DNA of 64,000 nucleotides from Natronomonas sp. CBA1123. Lineage in GTDB: Archaea; Halobacteriota; Halobacteria; Halobacteriales; Haloarculaceae. The position numbers were made by a program, and so were the translations under genes. Shown piece after piece: positions 45,269-53,451 of this stretch (positions within the stretch are counted from its first letter, which is position 1; every line of letters begins with the position of its first letter). The notes under the pieces were generated by a model that had not been told where the DNA came from, did not search any database, and saw only the letters and a list, made by a program, of their open reading frames with translations. The DNA is taken from assembly GCF_009741925.1 (NCBI RefSeq), contig NZ_WPCC01000008.1, forward strand, positions 29,196-93,195. The letters run 5' to 3'.

Positions 45269-46021
45269 TCACCGGAACGTCGTTCCACGAGGGAGGTAAC
45301 CGGCAGGGTCGTACCGGTCGTCAACGAGCGACGCGAGGAGTCGACCCGCATCCTCGAAGGTGTATCCCGTCTCGATGTCCGTGTTCGGTTCGTACTCGGC
45401 CCACTGAGATGCCGCCCTTTCGGGGAGGTCATCGCGTCGGTCGTGGCCGTGGACGATGTGGGCGGCCGCACACAGCCTGTCGAAGGACTCGATAGGCGTG
45501 TGGAAGCCGTACTCGTAGTTCAACAGCGTGCCGTCGAGGGCAACCGACCCCAACCCGGGGACGCGCCCACCCGGCCACGCTGGGTGGTGTTCGCCTCCGG
45601 AACGATTCGATTCGTGATACGGCTCGTGGTCGACGGCATCGAAACGGAACGAGTAGTACTCCCGGCCGTCGATAGTTTGGGCTTCGACGCCCGAGGCGTA
45701 CGGCAAGAGCGTGTAGAGCAGTCGCCGTTTCACCTCGTAGAGCGCCTCCTTCCGGGTTCGGTTCAGAGTCGCACCGTCGTGGTCGCCGTGCCTGTACCGC
45801 CGCTGGGCATCGTCGGCAAAGGACTTCGCCTCGGTGTTCACCCGCCGCATCGCGGCCAAGAGTTCGGTCGGCACCGTCTCGAAGTCGACCGAAATCGCGG
45901 TCGTGTCGCTACCGGTCGCTTCGGTGAGGTGCTGCTCGGCCCGCGTCTGCTTCGAGGGGCCATCGAAGAACGGCCGCGCTGTCGTCGGCGCGTCGGTACC
46001 GTCGAGCGAGAAGCTCCTCAT
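45269..46021 (-). CDS. Conserved haloarchaeal hypothetical protein
   Basis: A 250-residue acidic soluble protein. The start at 46021 (MRSFSLDGTDAPTTARPFFD) follows a short frame whose stop overlaps it (ATGA). The middle (TRKEALYEVKRRLLYTLLPY) is helical and the end (YTFEDAGRLLASLVDDRYDP) is aromatic-rich. I do not recognise a family or catalytic motif. Confidence 0.55.
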   Translation of the reverse strand: MRSFSLDGTDAPTTARPFFDGPSKQTRAEQHLTEATGSDTTAISVDFETVPTELLAAMRRVNTEAKSFADDAQRRYRHGDHDGATLNRTRKEALYEVKRRLLYTLLPYASGVEAQTIDGREYYSFRFDAVDHEPYHESNRSGGEHHPAWPGGRVPGLGSVALDGTLLNYEYGFHTPIESFDRLCAAAHIVHGHDRRDDLPERAASQWAEYEPNTDIETGYTFEDAGRLLASLVDDRYDPAGYLPRGTTFR

Positions 46022-46213
46022 GAGAGCGACTGACTGCCTCCGTTCGAACCGCCGGCAAGTTCGGTGATGGCTGTCCCTACTGGAATCGCGCCAATGAGCG
46101 TTTCGGACCCGAACGCCACCGCGACACCTGCTGGGCTGGACTCGATTAGTGACGAGGCCGATACCGGACCATCTAGTGAGAAACCGGCTCACGGCAGGGG
46201 TGAAACGTAACGG

Positions 46214-46219
46214 TTATAC
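46214..46219 (+). promoter_or_regulatory. TATA-like box for tRNA-Glu
   Basis: The stretch ttatac lies about 40 nt before the mature tRNA 5' end at 46257, consistent with an archaeal promoter and a short 5' leader removed by RNase P. Confidence 0.45.
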
Positions 46220-46256
46220 GTCCATCACCGATACGATTCGTTGCGTTCAGACGAAC

Positions 46257-46331
46257 GCTCCGTTGGTGTAGTCCGGCCAATCATCTTGCCCTCTCACGGC
46301 AAGGACCAGGGTTCGAATCCCTGACGGAGCA
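46257..46331 (+). tRNA. tRNA-Glu (anticodon CTC)
   Basis: A complete 75-nt cloverleaf without encoded CCA. The acceptor pair is GCTCCGT (46257-46263) with ACGGAGC (46324-46330), discriminator A at 46331. The anticodon stem TTGCC/GGCAA encloses loop CTCTCAC, so the anticodon at 46293-46295 is CTC. The T arm GGTTCGAATCC is canonical. It would decode GAG. The 3' end is repeated downstream (46418-46440). Confidence 0.93.
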
Positions 46332-46417
46332 CTCTTTTGCGGAACGAAGTGACGAAGAAGGAAGCGCACAGAAGTGATTCGAATCACGGAAATCCGAGCG
46401 AAGCGAGGATTTGCACC

Positions 46418-46440
46418 GGGTTCGAATCCCTGACGGAGCA
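46418..46440 (+). repeat. 23-bp duplicate of the tRNA-Glu 3' end (att-like)
   Basis: The 23 bp at 46418-46440 match the last 23 bp of tRNA-Glu (46309-46331) exactly, from the T arm to the discriminator base. No D arm or anticodon arm precedes it, so it is not a second tRNA. Only 86 bp separate the copies. This is the pattern left by integration of an element at a tRNA 3' end followed by deletion of its interior; no integrase gene is present. Confidence 0.75.
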
Positions 46441-46689
46441 TCCCTTTCCTTCCGCCGTCTCGTGGTTTTGGCCTGCGCCCTGGACACGTGTTCGATGCAG
46501 CGCGCAGACCAAGCACGTTCGATACGGTTTTCGACCCAGATGCTGTGACCGCGATTCAGATGGGGGCAAGGGTACTCTTTGTTGTCGCTTGGACACCCGG
46601 CAAAATCGGAACCGGCGAACTGTCTCTTACTTCTCCGGCCTGTCGGACATCAGCAAAAAATAGCGTACGCCATGATGGGGTGTTGGCGC

Positions 46690-46935
46690 CTACAGACCGT
46701 CCTTGAGTCGAATCTCGTCGTCAGTTACTGTGTGTATGCGGTTCTCCTCGAGGGCGTAATCATCCTGATCGGCGTCGCCCCAGCCGAGCTTCGACCGGAT
46801 GGTATCCGTGATACCTGGATCCGCGTTCACGTACGCGGTACCGGATCTGACCTCGGTTACCATACCGATTTTTTCACCGTGGGCGTCGACTACCGCTTTA
46901 CCTTCGTCGTCGTCGGTGACGTGTTTTCGCTCCAT
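46690..46935 (-). CDS. PRC-barrel-like small protein
   Basis: An 81-residue acidic protein. It begins MERKHVTDDDEGKAVVDAHG, then EKIGMVTEVRSGTAYVNADP, and ends with VTDDEIRLKDGL. The D-x-x-G-E-x-I-G-x-V pattern is that of a PRC-barrel-type beta domain (as in RimM and photosynthetic reaction-centre H), used for protein or RNA contacts. Function here unknown. Confidence 0.68.
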   Translation of the reverse strand: MERKHVTDDDEGKAVVDAHGEKIGMVTEVRSGTAYVNADPGITDTIRSKLGWGDADQDDYALEENRIHTVTDDEIRLKDGL

Positions 46936-47376
46936 TGCATCTGTGGATAGCCCCCGTCTTGGTATTGTTATAAAGATTGTAGCTGGAACGGGGCGTCAGT
47001 AGACCCATGTTACAGCCGTCTGGCGGTTCGTATCCCACCGATTCGGCCACGAATTGTCGCCGTGTATCGTTGGAGAAGTCGTTTAACAGCCGTCGTTCGA
47101 CCGTTTACTGTTGTTTTCGTTTTGGCCTAACACGCCTCAATCAGGGCTGTCGTAGGGGGGGTTATGGGCCAGCAGGCGTCTGGTTCGGTTGGCTTAGCGA
47201 AATCGAATTCCCTCATTTCCGACGTGTCTGATGTATCTAAAAGCGGCCGCTTTCCTGCGGTATGCTCCAGGATGAGCGAAGTAATAATACCGTAGACGAC
47301 TGGTCGGGTGAACACCGCCCCTGATTCCAGGCCATCGCAAACCCCTGACGAGGTTCGAAATTGGGGCGCCGTCGGG
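46936..47376. other. 441-bp gap without a convincing gene
   Basis: Short open frames (for example 47007-47231 plus) have irregular third-position GC and no domain. The region is lower in GC than its neighbours and may be remains of the tRNA-Glu integration zone. Confidence 0.4.
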
Positions 47377-48132
47377 CTACGGCGCTTCGCCCGCCGAATC
47401 CAGCTGTTCGACCAGTGATTCGAGATGGTCGATGCCGACCACGGCGACGGTGTTGCCTTCCTCGCTGAGCTCCAACAGCCGAGTGGCCATACTTTCCTCT
47501 CTGGCTGCATCTTCGAGTCGGGACGCCCGAGAGCGACTCGCGGTCCGAAACGCGTTCATGAACGAGCGTGACCGACGAACCTGCTCGCGCTCGTCGCGTG
47601 CCTGGTCTTCGGGTGCGTCCGTCCAGTCGACGTCGTGTGATACCGGCGAGTCGACTTCCAGTCGAATCGAGGTTCGGGCGCCGACGGCAGCCGCGATTCG
47701 ACAGATGACCGCGTGTTTCGTCGTTTTGACGGCGTTGGAAACGACGTTTCGAACAGTCGTTAGCGATGGCCGTTCCTGAAGCAGATTCCCTCCCAACCGT
47801 CGGAAGAAGCCGCGAGTCGGCCGGTCGATGCCGACGGTACTGCGCGAGTCGGCAGCCTGTATCGCTGCACTCATCTCACCGCCGAAGACGGGCGGACATC
47901 GGTCGGTGGCCGCGTACTGTTCGAACAGCGGAATCGAAATCGGTGGCAGTTCCAGCGCCAGCACCTCGGGGTCGAGTTCCTCGACGACCTGTCGGACGCG
48001 GTACGTACTCGACGGGTGGTCGTGGACGACGCCGACGAGTGTCAGCGTTCCAGTGTCTCCTGACACGTGGCGTACGTACTCGCCAGTTACGCGTGGGTCC
48101 GAATCGACGTCGATGGCCGGTGAGGAGTCCAT
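47377..48132 (-). CDS. TraB/PrgY-like protein
   Basis: A 251-residue protein of the TraB/GumN superfamily. The N-terminal half has the family pattern LVGVVHDHPSSTYRVRQVVE and ALELPPISIPLFEQYA, with GGEMSAAIQAADSRSTVGID and the late VAVVGIDHLESLVEQL. The conserved His and Glu suggest a metal-binding, possibly proteolytic site. TraB proteins limit pheromone in enterococci, while most archaeal members are uncharacterised. The hydrophobic C-terminal helices seen in many TraB proteins are absent. Confidence 0.78.
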   Translation of the reverse strand: MDSSPAIDVDSDPRVTGEYVRHVSGDTGTLTLVGVVHDHPSSTYRVRQVVEELDPEVLALELPPISIPLFEQYAATDRCPPVFGGEMSAAIQAADSRSTVGIDRPTRGFFRRLGGNLLQERPSLTTVRNVVSNAVKTTKHAVICRIAAAVGARTSIRLEVDSPVSHDVDWTDAPEDQARDEREQVRRSRSFMNAFRTASRSRASRLEDAAREESMATRLLELSEEGNTVAVVGIDHLESLVEQLDSAGEAP

Positions 48133-48318
48133 TAGAAGGGGACTACCGTCAGTTAGTATCTGGATATTAAAACCCTATCGAACAGTTGAACCCGCCGACG
48201 TAACGACGGTCGGTCAGTAAGTAGCACCACCTACAGCAGATTGCTCCGTGAACGACGCCACGGGTAGCGTGGCGTTCCGCTCCGAAGGTTCTTGTACGCG
48301 AGCTGTCCACCTACGCGC

Positions 48319-49572
48319 ATGAGTACCACAGCGGCGCTGTCGGAACCGCAAGTCCTCGCCCACGCCAAACGGCGCCTGTTTCCCGACCCGGACGAAGCGA
48401 ACACGTACGCGGTCACCGACACGCAGTTCGCGATGGCGGAGTGGCTCCCCGGAGAGCCGATTTCGGAGGCCGTCCGCGAACGACTCGCTCCGTTCAACCA
48501 CGTCCGGTTGGGGTCGGGGTATCCGGACCTGGTCGGCGTTCGGGCTTTGGAGTCGGACCTCTTGGCGGTCGAGCGGTTCGGCGCCGACCCACCGCTCGTC
48601 GCCGTCGAGGCGAAGGGATACACCGGCGCTGGGAGTGTCGATGTCGAGACGGGCGTCTTGCAGGCGTACGACCGGCTTCACGAGGCGAATGCGGCCTACG
48701 TCGCGGCGCCGTCGGATGCCGTTTCGCAGTCGACTCGAACGCTCGCACGCGAGCTAAACGTCGGCATTCTCGGGGTCGAATCGGACGGTTCGGTCGCCCC
48801 GCTGGAACTGCCACGGGTCGTCGGCAACCGGACTGCCGACGCCGCGACGTCCATTCGTTTTCAGGCGACTGCACAGGGCGTCGCCAACAAGTCGTTCAGC
48901 CTCAACCATCCGAAGAACTATCTCGCGTATCCGCTGGCGCTGTCCCATCCGGACGACACGGAGTCGGTACTCGCCGAGAACGTGGTTCGCGACGCCGAGG
49001 GAGCACGGACCGGTGCGGCCTTCCTCGGCCTCATCGCAGAACGGCCGGAAGGCATCGATATCACGCCGCTCGGGGAGGAAGTCGTCCGGTTCGCGCTGAA
49101 TCGATACGCGACGCTCGACGACGCCGTGAAAGTGTTCCGACAGTGGAAACGCTCCCAGAAACGGTTCTGTGTGATTGCTCCCGAGTGGGGATTGCTCACC
49201 AGACGAGTGGTGTGGTCCTATCCGGCGACCCAACTCCTCGTCGAGGAGCTACAGACGATGTACGACGACGGACTCTCGGACCCCTCGCTGGTCGACGTGG
49301 TCGAATGGTTACACGTCCACCATCCCAGTTTCGCCGTCGAGTTGTTCATCCGCGGCACCACGGCCGTTCGCGGTCGTGTACTCGACGGCGACGGCGTACT
49401 TCGACGGAACGCACTCGAGGACGGAGACGTCTATCACTCGCCGACCGTCTATCAGCTGAAGGCGATGCTGTTTCATGCGGGCATCCTCGCCGAGCGGGGG
49501 AGCGAACCGCACCGACTCTCCCCGGAGTCGGACTCGTGGCGGCTCCGGACTCCCGTCGCAGCGAACCGTTAA
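48319..49572 (+). CDS. Orphan protein with a PD-(D/E)XK nuclease-like N-terminal domain
   Basis: A 417-residue protein. The first 160 residues carry a restriction-endonuclease-like pattern: GSGYPDLVGVRA (Asp70), about 26 residues, then PLVAVEAKGYTG (Glu97, Lys99) and a following VLQAYDRLHEANAAYVAAPS helix with Gln115. The rest has helical and winged-helix-like stretches (LGLIAERPEGIDITPLGEEV, FRQWKRSQKRFCVIAPEWGL). No methylase, restriction or defence gene adjoins. It may be a DNA repair or defence nuclease; the function is unproven. Start chosen at 48319. Confidence 0.65.
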   Translation: MSTTAALSEPQVLAHAKRRLFPDPDEANTYAVTDTQFAMAEWLPGEPISEAVRERLAPFNHVRLGSGYPDLVGVRALESDLLAVERFGADPPLVAVEAKGYTGAGSVDVETGVLQAYDRLHEANAAYVAAPSDAVSQSTRTLARELNVGILGVESDGSVAPLELPRVVGNRTADAATSIRFQATAQGVANKSFSLNHPKNYLAYPLALSHPDDTESVLAENVVRDAEGARTGAAFLGLIAERPEGIDITPLGEEVVRFALNRYATLDDAVKVFRQWKRSQKRFCVIAPEWGLLTRRVVWSYPATQLLVEELQTMYDDGLSDPSLVDVVEWLHVHHPSFAVELFIRGTTAVRGRVLDGDGVLRRNALEDGDVYHSPTVYQLKAMLFHAGILAERGSEPHRLSPESDSWRLRTPVAANR

Positions 49573-49838
49573 CGACGTCCGAGCTGTTCGAGCGCTTTCT
49601 GAAACTGCTCGTCGCCGCGGACGGCGTGGGTACCGAGGTCCCCGATTGCGGCAAGGACACCGGCCGCAACAGCGACACCAACGGGTCCCCACCCGAGGAC
49701 GACGCCGACGGCGCCACCGAGGAGTCCGGCGACGACACCGACGACTGCGGACTGCTCGGGGGTGTCACAGAACGGAACCGTAGGTCCCATAGCCGCGAGT
49801 GCGTCCTCCGTCAATATCGGTCTTCCGTCGGACACCAC
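49569..49838 (-). CDS. Small membrane hypothetical protein
   Basis: About 89 residues with non-ATG start (GTG at 49838 or 49835; an internal ATG also exists). A short N-terminal segment (PTVPFCDTPEQSAV) is followed by two Gly-rich membrane helices (VVGVVAGLLGGAVGVVLGWG, VAVAAGVLAAIGDLGTHAV). It overlaps the end of the nuclease-like gene by 4 bp. Function unknown. Confidence 0.5.
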   Translation of the reverse strand: MVSDGRPILTEDALAAMGPTVPFCDTPEQSAVVGVVAGLLGGAVGVVLGWGPVGVAVAAGVLAAIGDLGTHAVRGDEQFQKALEQLGRR

Positions 49839-49874
49839 CAACTAAGACGCCGAGGGCCCTCCCTCCGAGTGACC

Positions 49875-50066
49875 ATGTCCGATTTCGACTTCGAGGACCT
49901 CCTCGAGGGGAGCGGCGGCGCGAAGATGAAGACCGAACTACCCGGCGTCGAGGTTACGACCCAACTCCCCGACGGGGACGCCGACGAACTCGAAGCGCTC
50001 CACCGAGCGCAGTTGACGTTCGCGCTGGAACACGCCGAGGAGGCCAAAGAAGCCTCCCGGATGTAG
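49875..50066 (+). CDS. Small acidic hypothetical protein
   Basis: A 63-residue ORF, MSDFDFEDLLEGSGGAKMKT to EEAKEASRM, with strong third-position GC. It has no membrane helix or recognised motif. The divergent neighbour starts 37 bp away, so this interval should hold both promoters. Function unknown. Confidence 0.55.
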   Translation: MSDFDFEDLLEGSGGAKMKTELPGVEVTTQLPDGDADELEALHRAQLTFALEHAEEAKEASRM

Positions 50067-50253
50067 ACCGAGGCGCCCATCTCGGGCGCGGCGGCTTCTG
50101 GTCGCCCTCGTCTTTCGTCGGCACGTGACTCGAGGGTTACCTGATTGCACGGGGTGCCCTGCTGGTTTTTTGTTGCTACGGGGCGGAGATATCGGACGGT
50201 ATCGGGCGTCGGTGGCGCGTGGCGTTCCACTCGACGCTCGGCCGGAGATTATC

Positions 50254-50853
50254 ATGACTGAATCAGGAGACTCTGACGTAATCGTCGTCGGCGGCGGTCC
50301 CGCCGGACTGAGCGCGGGGCTGTTCGCCAGCAAGAACGGGCTGGAAACGACGCTGTTCGACGCCGACGGAACGTGGATGCACAAGGCGCACCTGTTCAAC
50401 TACCTCGGTGTCGGCTCCGTCGGCGGCAGCGAGTTCATCGCCACCGCCCGCCAGCAGGTCGACGACTTCGGTGTCGACCGCCGGCAGGGCGAGGAAGTGA
50501 CGGACATCGAGTCGACCGATGACGGCTTCGTCGTCGAGACCGACGACGGGAGCTACGACGCTCGCTACGTCGTCCTCGCGACGGGCGCCAACCGCGACCT
50601 GGCGGAGTCGCTGGGCTGTGACTTCGACGGCGACGTGGTCGAGGTCGGCGTCGATATGGAGACGAGCGTCGGGAACGCCTACGCGACCGGTGCGATGGTC
50701 CGCCCCGAGGAGTGGCAGGCCGCTATCTCCGTCGGCGATGGCGCCGCCGCCGCACTGAACATCCTCTCGAAGGAACGCGACGAACACTTCCACGACTTCG
50801 ATACGCCTGCCGACGCGGAGGCCGTCTTCGGCGACCTCGTCGACGACGAATAA
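50254..50853 (+). CDS. Small FAD-dependent pyridine-nucleotide oxidoreductase (thioredoxin-reductase-like)
   Basis: A 199-residue flavoprotein. The N-terminal GxGxxG Rossmann motif is VIVVGGGPAGLSAGLFASKN, followed by ARYVVLATGANRDLAES and the C-terminal VGNAYATGAMVRPEEWQAAI. It has no CxxC, so it is not a classic thioredoxin reductase; the short length suggests only the FAD half of the fold. Electron partner unknown. The start at 50254 is fixed by the Rossmann strand. Confidence 0.82.
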   Translation: MTESGDSDVIVVGGGPAGLSAGLFASKNGLETTLFDADGTWMHKAHLFNYLGVGSVGGSEFIATARQQVDDFGVDRRQGEEVTDIESTDDGFVVETDDGSYDARYVVLATGANRDLAESLGCDFDGDVVEVGVDMETSVGNAYATGAMVRPEEWQAAISVGDGAAAALNILSKERDEHFHDFDTPADAEAVFGDLVDDE

Positions 50854-51331
50854 CCGGAACGACCGATTTTGTAGCTGCCATACGCTTTCGTTGGCTCTCC
50901 GATGGGGGCCAACCGTCGTGGGGGCTAGTCCGACCTCGATTATTTGGGTGCATACAATCACCGTGAGTATGCGCTGCATAAATTTTATATTACTACAGAA
51001 CATATATTCGCGTGTGAAGTCCCGTACGACGGCGCATCGCGGGTCGTCACTGTCCGGGACCGAACGCGGTATCGGGTCGTAATCGCACGCGTCGACGGCG
51101 ACCGTCACCGCGTGTCGACGTGATAGGGTTGGGAACGGCACGGAAACGCGGCCACAGCGCCGCGTGGGGCCACCCGACAGTCACGGACGAACCACCGCCG
51201 CCAGTTCTGGCTGTCGGGCTACGGAGCGAGACGGCGTCCCTCGTCCGGGGGGTTCGGGGGTGCACCCGCCGTCTCGGTCGCCGGGGGTGCCGTACGAGAC
51301 AGACGTATTCTTTGAGGAGTTTCAGCAGGGA
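50854..51331. other. 478-bp gap without a convincing gene
   Basis: The centre (about 50965-51015) is AT-rich with ataaattttatattact and looks like a strong TATA region, but no good start codon follows at leaderless distance. Small frames here have poor codon character. I see no RNA gene I can name; a small RNA is possible. Confidence 0.4.
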
Positions 51332-52909
51332 TTAGTCGTCGACCGGCGGTTCCGGGTCCGGCGATTCGGATGGTTCGGCGGGTGGCCCGCCCCGTTCGGT
51401 GAGGTCCGCATCGCGCCACCCGCCCCGGATATACCAGCCGAAGGCGATGGCTGCCCCCGCGACGTTCGAGACGGCGAACGCCACCCAGATTCCCTCGTAG
51501 CCCATCGAGAAGGTAGCGATGGCACCGAACAGCGCTCCGATGGGGTCGCCGACGGCCGCCGGCAGCGTCGAGACCACGACATCGAGCAGCGTTCCCTCGT
51601 AGGTCAGTCGTTGGGAGGCCAGCGCGGCGACGGGCAACCGGATGACACCGAGCATGCCGATGGAGACGACGGCGGCGGTCAGGGTTCGTCCGGCCCCGCG
51701 GAACCCACCTTTGTAGGAGTGGAAGATGCCGGTGAAGCCGAACGTCGGCGCGACGTACCGGAGGAACAGCCGGCCGACCTCGACGACCTCGGGGTCGTCG
51801 GAGAACACCGCGACGATGTTGCCGGCGCCGAGCCACGTCAACACGCCGACGCCCGCGAGGACGACGAACATCGACCGCGCCGCGAAGTGCGACGCCGATG
51901 CCGCCCTGTCTTCCTCTTTTGCGCCGATGTTCTGTCCGACCATCGTCTCGACGCCACGACCGACGGCGATGGCGGGCAGGAAGATGACCGAGAACATCCG
52001 GACGCCGACGCCGTATGCGGCCACGACCACCGTCGGGAACGTCCCGACGATGACCAACATCAGGTTGACCGCGATGGCGTTCCCAGTTCCCTCGACGGAC
52101 GCCGGAACCCCGATTCGGAGGAGCTTTTTGAAGTAGCCGAAGTCCGGAGCCATCTGAGACAGATGTATTTCGACGCCTCGCGTGCCGCGGAACATGATAC
52201 TCATTCCGATGACCGTCGCCATCGCCCGGGAGAACACGGTGGCGTAGGCGGCGCCGACGACGCCCAACTCCGGAAACACCCACCACCCGAAGATGAGAAA
52301 CGGGTCGAGGATGAGGTTGACGACCACCGTCACCAGCATGACGAGCATCGGGGTGATGGTGTCGCCGTATCCTCGCATTAGCGACATGAACACGAAGAAG
52401 GCGAACATGAACACCATCCCCAACGAGATGATTTCGAGGTACGCCGTCGCCCCCGGTAGCACCTCCTCGGAGGCTCCGAGCAACTCGAGGATGTCGCCGA
52501 CGGCGAAGTAGCCGAACCCGCCCAGCAGCACCGACGCGATGATGGCGAACGTCACCGTCTGGGAGGCCGCGAACTCCGCTTGGGCCTCCTCGCCAGCGCC
52601 GGTGTTTTGCGCGACCAGAATGCTCCCTGCGATGGAGATGCCCAGTCCCAGCGAGATGAGGAAGAACACGACGGGGAACGCGAAGCTAATCGCCGCCAGC
52701 GCCTCCGTGCTGTAGCGGCCCAGCCAGATGGTGTCGACGAGGTTGTACGCCGTCTGCAGCAGGTTCGTGATGACGATGGGCAAGGAGAGATAGAACAGCG
52801 GCTTCCCGATGCTCCCCGAGGTGAGGTCGAACTCCTCGCGGCTCTTGAACACCATCCCGACCCGGCGGCGAATCGCCGATATCAGTCGGTCAAGCCGAGA
52901 GTCGTCCAT
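51332..52909 (-). CDS. MATE-family multidrug exporter
   Basis: A 525-residue, 12-helix membrane protein with two repeats. The first half starts LTSGSIGKPLFYLSLPIVIT and LLQTAYNLVDTIWLGRYSTE, typical of DinF/NorM-like MATE proteins, and the second half contains GQNIGAKEEDRAASASHFAA. It should export cationic compounds using a sodium or proton gradient. The upstream region has two palindromes that may be operator sites (52979-53023). Confidence 0.92.
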   Translation of the reverse strand: MDDSRLDRLISAIRRRVGMVFKSREEFDLTSGSIGKPLFYLSLPIVITNLLQTAYNLVDTIWLGRYSTEALAAISFAFPVVFFLISLGLGISIAGSILVAQNTGAGEEAQAEFAASQTVTFAIIASVLLGGFGYFAVGDILELLGASEEVLPGATAYLEIISLGMVFMFAFFVFMSLMRGYGDTITPMLVMLVTVVVNLILDPFLIFGWWVFPELGVVGAAYATVFSRAMATVIGMSIMFRGTRGVEIHLSQMAPDFGYFKKLLRIGVPASVEGTGNAIAVNLMLVIVGTFPTVVVAAYGVGVRMFSVIFLPAIAVGRGVETMVGQNIGAKEEDRAASASHFAARSMFVVLAGVGVLTWLGAGNIVAVFSDDPEVVEVGRLFLRYVAPTFGFTGIFHSYKGGFRGAGRTLTAAVVSIGMLGVIRLPVAALASQRLTYEGTLLDVVVSTLPAAVGDPIGALFGAIATFSMGYEGIWVAFAVSNVAGAAIAFGWYIRGGWRDADLTERGGPPAEPSESPDPEPPVDD

Positions 52910-52978
52910 CAGGACCCCACCCGTCGGTCATCGTGCAGTTCGGCGGTGGAGGCTCCGCACATTTCCAACCGTATCTAG

Positions 52979-53023
52979 CTGACCGTTCAGTCAAAAGGGT
53001 TGTGAACTGATTGAATAGTCAGT
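52979..53023. promoter_or_regulatory. Pair of CTGA-type palindromes upstream of the MATE gene
   Basis: Two inverted repeats share half-sites: CTGA-N4-TCAG (52979-52990) and ACTGA-N8-TCAGT (53006-53023). Both lie between the divergent MATE and DUF2249 genes. Such TetR-family-like operators often control efflux genes, but no TetR gene is in this part of the window. Confidence 0.45.
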
Positions 53024-53089
53024 CAACCACGTCCCAGCAGTTGGGACAAAGCGACTTCCCCTATGTGTGTCGAGGGCAATTCTCCGTGT

Positions 53090-53437
53090 ATGCAAGCACT
53101 CACTCCGCGGACGGAAACTGAGGCGGAGTCGGACTCGAACTCGGCGACCACCTCGGAACAGGGTATCGAGGCGTCACATGTCGTCGATTTGCGGGAACGA
53201 GAGGGCCGGCCGACCGAGGCAGTTCTCGACGCCCTCGAAGACCGCTCGGAAGGCGAGGACCTCCTCGTTCTCGCGGCCGCGGCGCCGATTCCGCTGTACG
53301 ACCGACTCGACGAGCGCGGGTGGTCCTACGAGGCGGTCCGCTCCGAGGCCGACGAGTGGCGTATCCGTATTACTGCCGACGCTGAAGAGCGGTCCGGCGA
53401 GCGACTCCGCCGACCGCGGCGGCAGGGACACGAATAG
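53090..53437 (+). CDS. DUF2249-like small protein
   Basis: A 115-residue acidic protein. The core HVVDLREREGRPTEAVLDAL and LLVLAAAAPIPLYDRLDERG matches the DUF2249 pattern (TusA-like, D-x-R then P-x-P-L). DUF2249 proteins are TusA-like and can act in sulfur transfer or with haemerythrin. The conserved Cys of TusA is absent. An ATG at 53063 could extend it by nine residues (MCVEGNSPC), adding two Cys. Confidence 0.65.
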   Translation: MQALTPRTETEAESDSNSATTSEQGIEASHVVDLREREGRPTEAVLDALEDRSEGEDLLVLAAAAPIPLYDRLDERGWSYEAVRSEADEWRIRITADAEERSGERLRRPRRQGHE

Positions 53438-53451
53438 TTCCGGCGAGGAAA

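Noticed and set aside
46418..46440. Possible second tRNA-Glu
   Set aside because: Only the 3' part (T arm and acceptor strand) is present; no D or anticodon arm precedes it.
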